Of a DNA stretch of 64,000 nt, positions 61,279 through 64,000 are shown piece after piece (within the stretch, counting starts at the first letter, position 1; every line of letters begins with the position of its first letter). The notes under the pieces are model-generated. The model made no database searches. It worked only from the letters and a program-made list of their open reading frames with translations, and was not told the origin of the DNA. The translations under genes and the position numbers were made by a program. This stretch comes from Citreicoccus inhibens (GTDB lineage: Bacteria; Myxococcota; Myxococcia; Myxococcales; Myxococcaceae): assembly GCF_019039035.1 (NCBI RefSeq), contig NZ_JAHNZT010000026.1:1-64000 (forward strand), written 5' to 3'.

Positions 61279-61830
61279 ATGGAAGTCAAAGGCGTCGCGT
61301 TCCTGGCCCGGCAGATGATGGCCGTGCAGTCCTTCGGCGAGGAGTCCTGGCGCGCCTTCCTCGCGGACTGCGCGAAGCGTGACCCCGTCTTCCATCAGCC
61401 CGTCATGCCCGTGACGCGCCTGCCAGTGGACGCCTTCCTGCGCCTCAACGACGCCCTCCTCCAGCGCTTCTACGGCGGCGACCCCAAGGCCTACTGGCAG
61501 TTCGGCGTGAAGTCCGCCGACTACGCGCTCAGCCAGGGCCAGCTCAAGACGATGTTCGGCCCGGGGGACTACCGCCGCTTCCTCCTCTTCACCCCCGGAA
61601 TCTGGAAGGGCTACTTCACGGCAGGTGAGCTGCAGGTGCAACTGGGTGACGGCTACGCGGAGATCCAGATCACCCGCGTGCCCAAGCCCCACGTCTACTT
61701 CGAGCTGTCGGTGATGGGGTTCGCGGCCGGAGGGCTCGCGTTCCTCGGCGCGAAGTCGACGCAGCATCAAGTCATCAAGGGCTTCACCCAGGGCGACTCG
61801 GACGTCGTCTATCGCTTCAGCGTGACCTGA
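61279..61830 (+). CDS. V4R/heme-NO-binding-fold-like hypothetical protein
   Basis: A 183-residue soluble protein. The N-terminal helices (LARQMMAVQSFGEESWRAFL, YWQFGVKSADYALSQGQLKT) and the C-terminal strand-helix part are suggestive: EIQITRVPKPHVYFELSVMG, FAAGGLAFLGAK, then VIKGFTQGDSDVVYRFSV. They resemble V4R/H-NOX-like small-molecule sensors, whose C-terminus has a glycine-rich helix followed by C-x-x-x-G-D-x-x-C/x-F. No heme His could be fixed. It may be a divergent member of a myxobacterial family. Confidence 0.45.
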   Translation: MEVKGVAFLARQMMAVQSFGEESWRAFLADCAKRDPVFHQPVMPVTRLPVDAFLRLNDALLQRFYGGDPKAYWQFGVKSADYALSQGQLKTMFGPGDYRRFLLFTPGIWKGYFTAGELQVQLGDGYAEIQITRVPKPHVYFELSVMGFAAGGLAFLGAKSTQHQVIKGFTQGDSDVVYRFSVT

Positions 61831-61846
61831 GCCCCTGGGCTTCAGC

Positions 61847-61878
61847 GGGCGGAGCGTGGCGCGTGCCACGGTCCGCCC
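61847..61878. terminator. Nested hairpin between convergent genes
   Basis: GGGCGGA (61847-61853) pairs with TCCGCCC (61872-61878), and inside it GTGGC pairs with GCCAC around a GCGT loop. Two-base bulges separate the stems. Its place between the converging genes ending at 61830 and 61910 suits a bidirectional terminator. Confidence 0.6.
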
Positions 61879-61909
61879 CCTGGACCGGCTCAACCCACGG
61901 CGCGGTCCG

Positions 61910-62521
61910 CTACGCGGCGCGACGGCGGCGCAGCCCCGCCAGCGCCAGCACGGCGCCCATCAGCGGCATGGCGCCCGTGGCCGAGCAGCCGCCGCTGTCC
62001 TTCTCCGGCGCCGGGTCCGTTCCGCCCGTCACCTGCACGTCCAGCGTCGTGAGCGCGGAGGAGTCTCCGGTGGACGCGTCGTTGTTGTTCGTCGAGTTGC
62101 CCGCGCCGAAGAGCCGCACGGTGCCGTTGGTGGACGGCGCCACCATCGTGAACTCGAAGCGCGCTGCGCCATCCGTGAAGGCCAGCGGGGCCGTGTGCGT
62201 CACCTCGTCCCCCGCCTTCTTCACGTTTGCGCCCGCGCCGAGCGTCGCGCCCGCAACGCTGGTCGCCACGTTCATGCCCGCCTTCACCGCGGGCCCACCC
62301 CGGACGATGAGCGCGTAGTTCCCCGTCTGCCCCGCCACGAGCGACGTGGGCCCCTCCAGCGTCACCGTGGGCGCCTGTCCGCCCGTGTGGCACTCGACGC
62401 AGCTGGCGCCCTGCTTGCCACTGCGGCCGGTGATGCCCGCCTTGTTCGCGTGCGCCACGCCGGACACCAGACTCAGCCCCAACGCGCCCACCACTCCGAG
62501 TGACGGAAGAAACGACCGCAT
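61910..62521 (-). CDS. Choice-of-anchor V-like protein with CxxCH motif and MYXO-CTERM tail
   Basis: A 203-residue exported protein. Signal MRSFLPSLGVVGALGLSLVS...AHA; then KQGASCVECHTGGQAPTVTL with a CxxCH motif, as at the start of choice-of-anchor V domains (G-x-x-x-C-x-x-C-H-x-G). A beta-sandwich follows (VTLEGPTSLVAGQTGNYALI, AARFEFTMVAPSTNGTVRLF). The tail GGCSATGAMPLMGAVLAL plus A-G-L-R-R-R-R is a MYXO-CTERM signal. It is expected on the cell surface, perhaps binding heme through CxxCH. Confidence 0.85.
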   Translation of the reverse strand: MRSFLPSLGVVGALGLSLVSGVAHANKAGITGRSGKQGASCVECHTGGQAPTVTLEGPTSLVAGQTGNYALIVRGGPAVKAGMNVATSVAGATLGAGANVKKAGDEVTHTAPLAFTDGAARFEFTMVAPSTNGTVRLFGAGNSTNNNDASTGDSSALTTLDVQVTGGTDPAPEKDSGGCSATGAMPLMGAVLALAGLRRRRAA

Positions 62522-62945
62522 GCAGCCTCCTGAAGGATTCCCGGGAAAGAGCGAAGAACAGCGCCCGCTTCATAGCCGGCGTCCCGGGCGCGCGCATTCT
62601 CGAACCCCCGGCGGGCCGGGGCGCTCCGGCTTCACTCCGGACGAAGGCGGCTCCGGCGCGGGGCCGTGACGGGAGGTGCCTGGTCCCGCCACCGGCCCGT
62701 GCCACGCTCGCGACGAAGCCCCTCGGCCTCCCCCCTCCCCCGGGTCCGGGCGGCACCTGGGCGGGAGCGGGCGGGGAATTCGCGTCGCCCGGGATTCCTT
62801 CTCCGTAGGTGCCCGAAATCTCAAGCCCGAGCGCCCCAGGGCGGGGTTCGCGGGGGCGACAGGCCGAGCGCCGTGGGCGTTGATTTCCGGGAGGGCCCGG
62901 CGTAGCAACGCCCCCTCTCAATTCCTTTCCAGAAGGTGCCGTCAC
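62522..62945. other. Intergenic region before proS
   Basis: About 424 bases without a supportable gene. It must hold divergent promoters for the MYXO-CTERM gene and proS. The only structure seen is the nested hairpin at 62876-62912. Sequence is too GC-rich for confident hexamers. Confidence 0.5.
62876..62912 (+). promoter_or_regulatory. Nested hairpin in the proS leader
   Basis: GGCGTTG (62876-62882) and CAACGCC (62906-62912) enclose a second stem CCGGG/CCCGG with a short loop. The structure ends 33 bases before the proS ATG. It could be a leader control element or part of a terminator, but it lacks a U-run and has no specifier or T-box features. Confidence 0.35.
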
Positions 62946-64000
62946 ATGGCCGAGAAGCTCACGCCCCGCGAGAAGGGCTTTTCCGAGTGGTACGTCGACC
63001 TGGTCCAGAAGGCGAAGCTGGCTGACTACTCGGACGTGAAGGGCTGCATGGTCATCCGGCCCAACGGCTACGCGCTGTGGGAGAACATGCAGCGGGTCCT
63101 GGACAAGATGTTCAAGGACCTGGGCCACCGCAACGCCTACTTCCCGCTGCTCATCCCCGAGAGCTACCTGAAGAAGGAAGCGGAGCACGTCGAGGGCTTC
63201 AACCCGCAGCTCGCCGTCGTCACGCACGCGGGCGGCCAGAAGCTCGAGGAGCCCTACGTCATCCGGCCCACGTCGGAGACCATCATCAACCGCAGCTTCT
63301 CCAAGTGGATCCAGAGCTACCGGGACCTGCCCCTGCTGATCAACCAGTGGGCCAACGTGATGCGCTGGGAGATGCGCACGCGCCTGTTCCTGCGCACCAC
63401 CGAGTTCCTCTGGCAGGAGGGCCACACCTGTCACGAGACCGAGGAGGACGCCGAGCGGGAGACGCTCCAGATGCTGGAGGTCTACCGGACGTTCGCCGAG
63501 GACTACATGGCCATGCCGGTGATGCCGGGCCGCAAGTCGGAGTCGGAGAAGTTCGCCGGCGCGCTGCGGACGTACAGCATCGAGGCGATGATGCAGGACA
63601 AGAAGGCGCTCCAGGCCGGCACCAGCCACAACCTGGGCCAGAACTTCGCCAAGGCCTTCGAGACGCGCTTCCAGGGCCGCGACGGCAAGATGCACTTCGT
63701 GTGGCAGACCTCGTGGGGCTCGTCCACGCGCCTCATCGGTGGCCTCATCCTCACGCACTCGGATGACGCGGGCCTCATCGTGCCGCCCAAGCTGGCCGCC
63801 ACGCACGTGGTCATCATCCCCATCGCCGGCAAGGCCAGCGACGCGGAGAAGACCCAGGTGATGGAGAAGAGCCACGCGCTCGCCGCGGACCTGCGCAAGG
63901 CGGGCCTGGGCGTGCTGGTGGACGACGACGACACCAAGGGCCCCGGCTTCAAGTACAACGAGCACGAGCTGACGGGCGTGTGCCTGCGCATCGAGCTGGG
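62946..64000 (+). CDS. proS: Prolyl-tRNA synthetase, archaeal/eukaryotic-type (partial)
   Basis: The first 351 residues are present; the gene runs off the right edge. It begins [20 protein letters not shown] and shows class II motif 1 in [20 protein letters not shown], then PRTSE-like [16 protein letters not shown], motif 2 [35 protein letters not shown] and motif 3 region [19 protein letters not shown]. The anticodon domain starts with VVIIPI. The absence of the long insertion of bacterial ProS and the sequence order mark the ProS type 3 found in archaea, eukaryotes and some bacteria. Confidence 0.95.
   Translation, partial: MAEKLTPREKGFSEWYVDLVQKAKLADYSDVKGCMVIRPNGYALWENMQRVLDKMFKDLGHRNAYFPLLIPESYLKKEAEHVEGFNPQLAVVTHAGGQKLEEPYVIRPTSETIINRSFSKWIQSYRDLPLLINQWANVMRWEMRTRLFLRTTEFLWQEGHTCHETEEDAERETLQMLEVYRTFAEDYMAMPVMPGRKSESEKFAGALRTYSIEAMMQDKKALQAGTSHNLGQNFAKAFETRFQGRDGKMHFVWQTSWGSSTRLIGGLILTHSDDAGLIVPPKLAATHVVIIPIAGKASDAEKTQVMEKSHALAADLRKAGLGVLVDDDDTKGPGFKYNEHELTGVCLRIEL

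Overview
The window comes from a high-GC deltaproteobacterial-type chromosome, almost certainly a myxobacterium of the Myxococcaceae/Archangiaceae group (inference). Pointers are two exported proteins with MYXO-CTERM-type tails (39098-39457, 61910-62521), a DUF4150/ketosynthase-like/DUF2169/HEAT secretion-cargo operon of myxobacterial type, a TIGR02266-type PilZ domain, a REC-DUF4388 regulator, many lipoproteins, and a dense arrangement with frequent GTGA/ATGA start-stop overlaps.

Region 1 (1-13.1 kb) is accessory. An IS5-family remnant ends in front of a MerR regulator with an NTF2-like partner. A beta-helix-like protein and an ATP-site-degenerate GyrB look-alike follow. Next comes a five-gene minus-strand operon: HEAT protein, DUF2169, ketosynthase-like protein, PAAR-like (DUF4150) toxin and SUKH-like immunity protein. 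It is bracketed by two inverted, decayed copies of one IS5-family element (3031-3896 and 10179-10917). A disrupted gene end and paralogous lipoproteins lie at the edges.

Region 2 (13.3-39 kb) is mostly chromosomal housekeeping and envelope biology. It holds a MarR regulator, a DUF4175 coiled-coil membrane protein coupled to a TPR/metallopeptidase lipoprotein-like partner, DUF4142, a S9 peptidase, a DsbA-like protein, and a FliB-like Fe-S/Zn cysteine protein next to a striking PilZ-(FDLDFS repeats)-Hsp70 fusion. It continues with a histidine-rich membrane protein, a TPR protein, a MoxR-DUF58-BatA operon, NagZ, a lipoprotein, a Bcp peroxiredoxin with a histone-like tail, and a REC-DUF4388 regulator.

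Region 3 (39-52 kb) carries lipid and envelope biosynthesis. A methyltransferase precedes a HAD-UbiA fusion, a DprE1-like oxidase and a DprE2-like reductase, together a likely polyprenyl-phosphoryl-arabinose route. A five-gene overlapping operon encodes a type III polyketide synthase, an isoprenylcysteine-type methyltransferase, an acyl carrier protein, a fatty-acyl-AMP ligase and a FAD reductase. Between them sit a metallo-beta-lactamase-fold lipoprotein and a lipoprotein nuclease toxin with a SMI1/KNR4 immunity gene, resembling SitA/SitI pairs exchanged through the myxobacterial outer membrane.

Region 4 (52-64 kb) holds an ELWxxDGT-repeat lipoprotein, GlgC, an outer-membrane-like protein, a ModABC molybdate transporter with a divergent MarR regulator carrying an operator-like palindrome, a YdcF protein, a beta-propeller-like lipoprotein, a V4R/H-NOX-like protein, a MYXO-CTERM CxxCH protein, and the start of an archaeal/eukaryotic-type prolyl-tRNA synthetase running off the end. 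No rRNA, tRNA or CRISPR array was seen.
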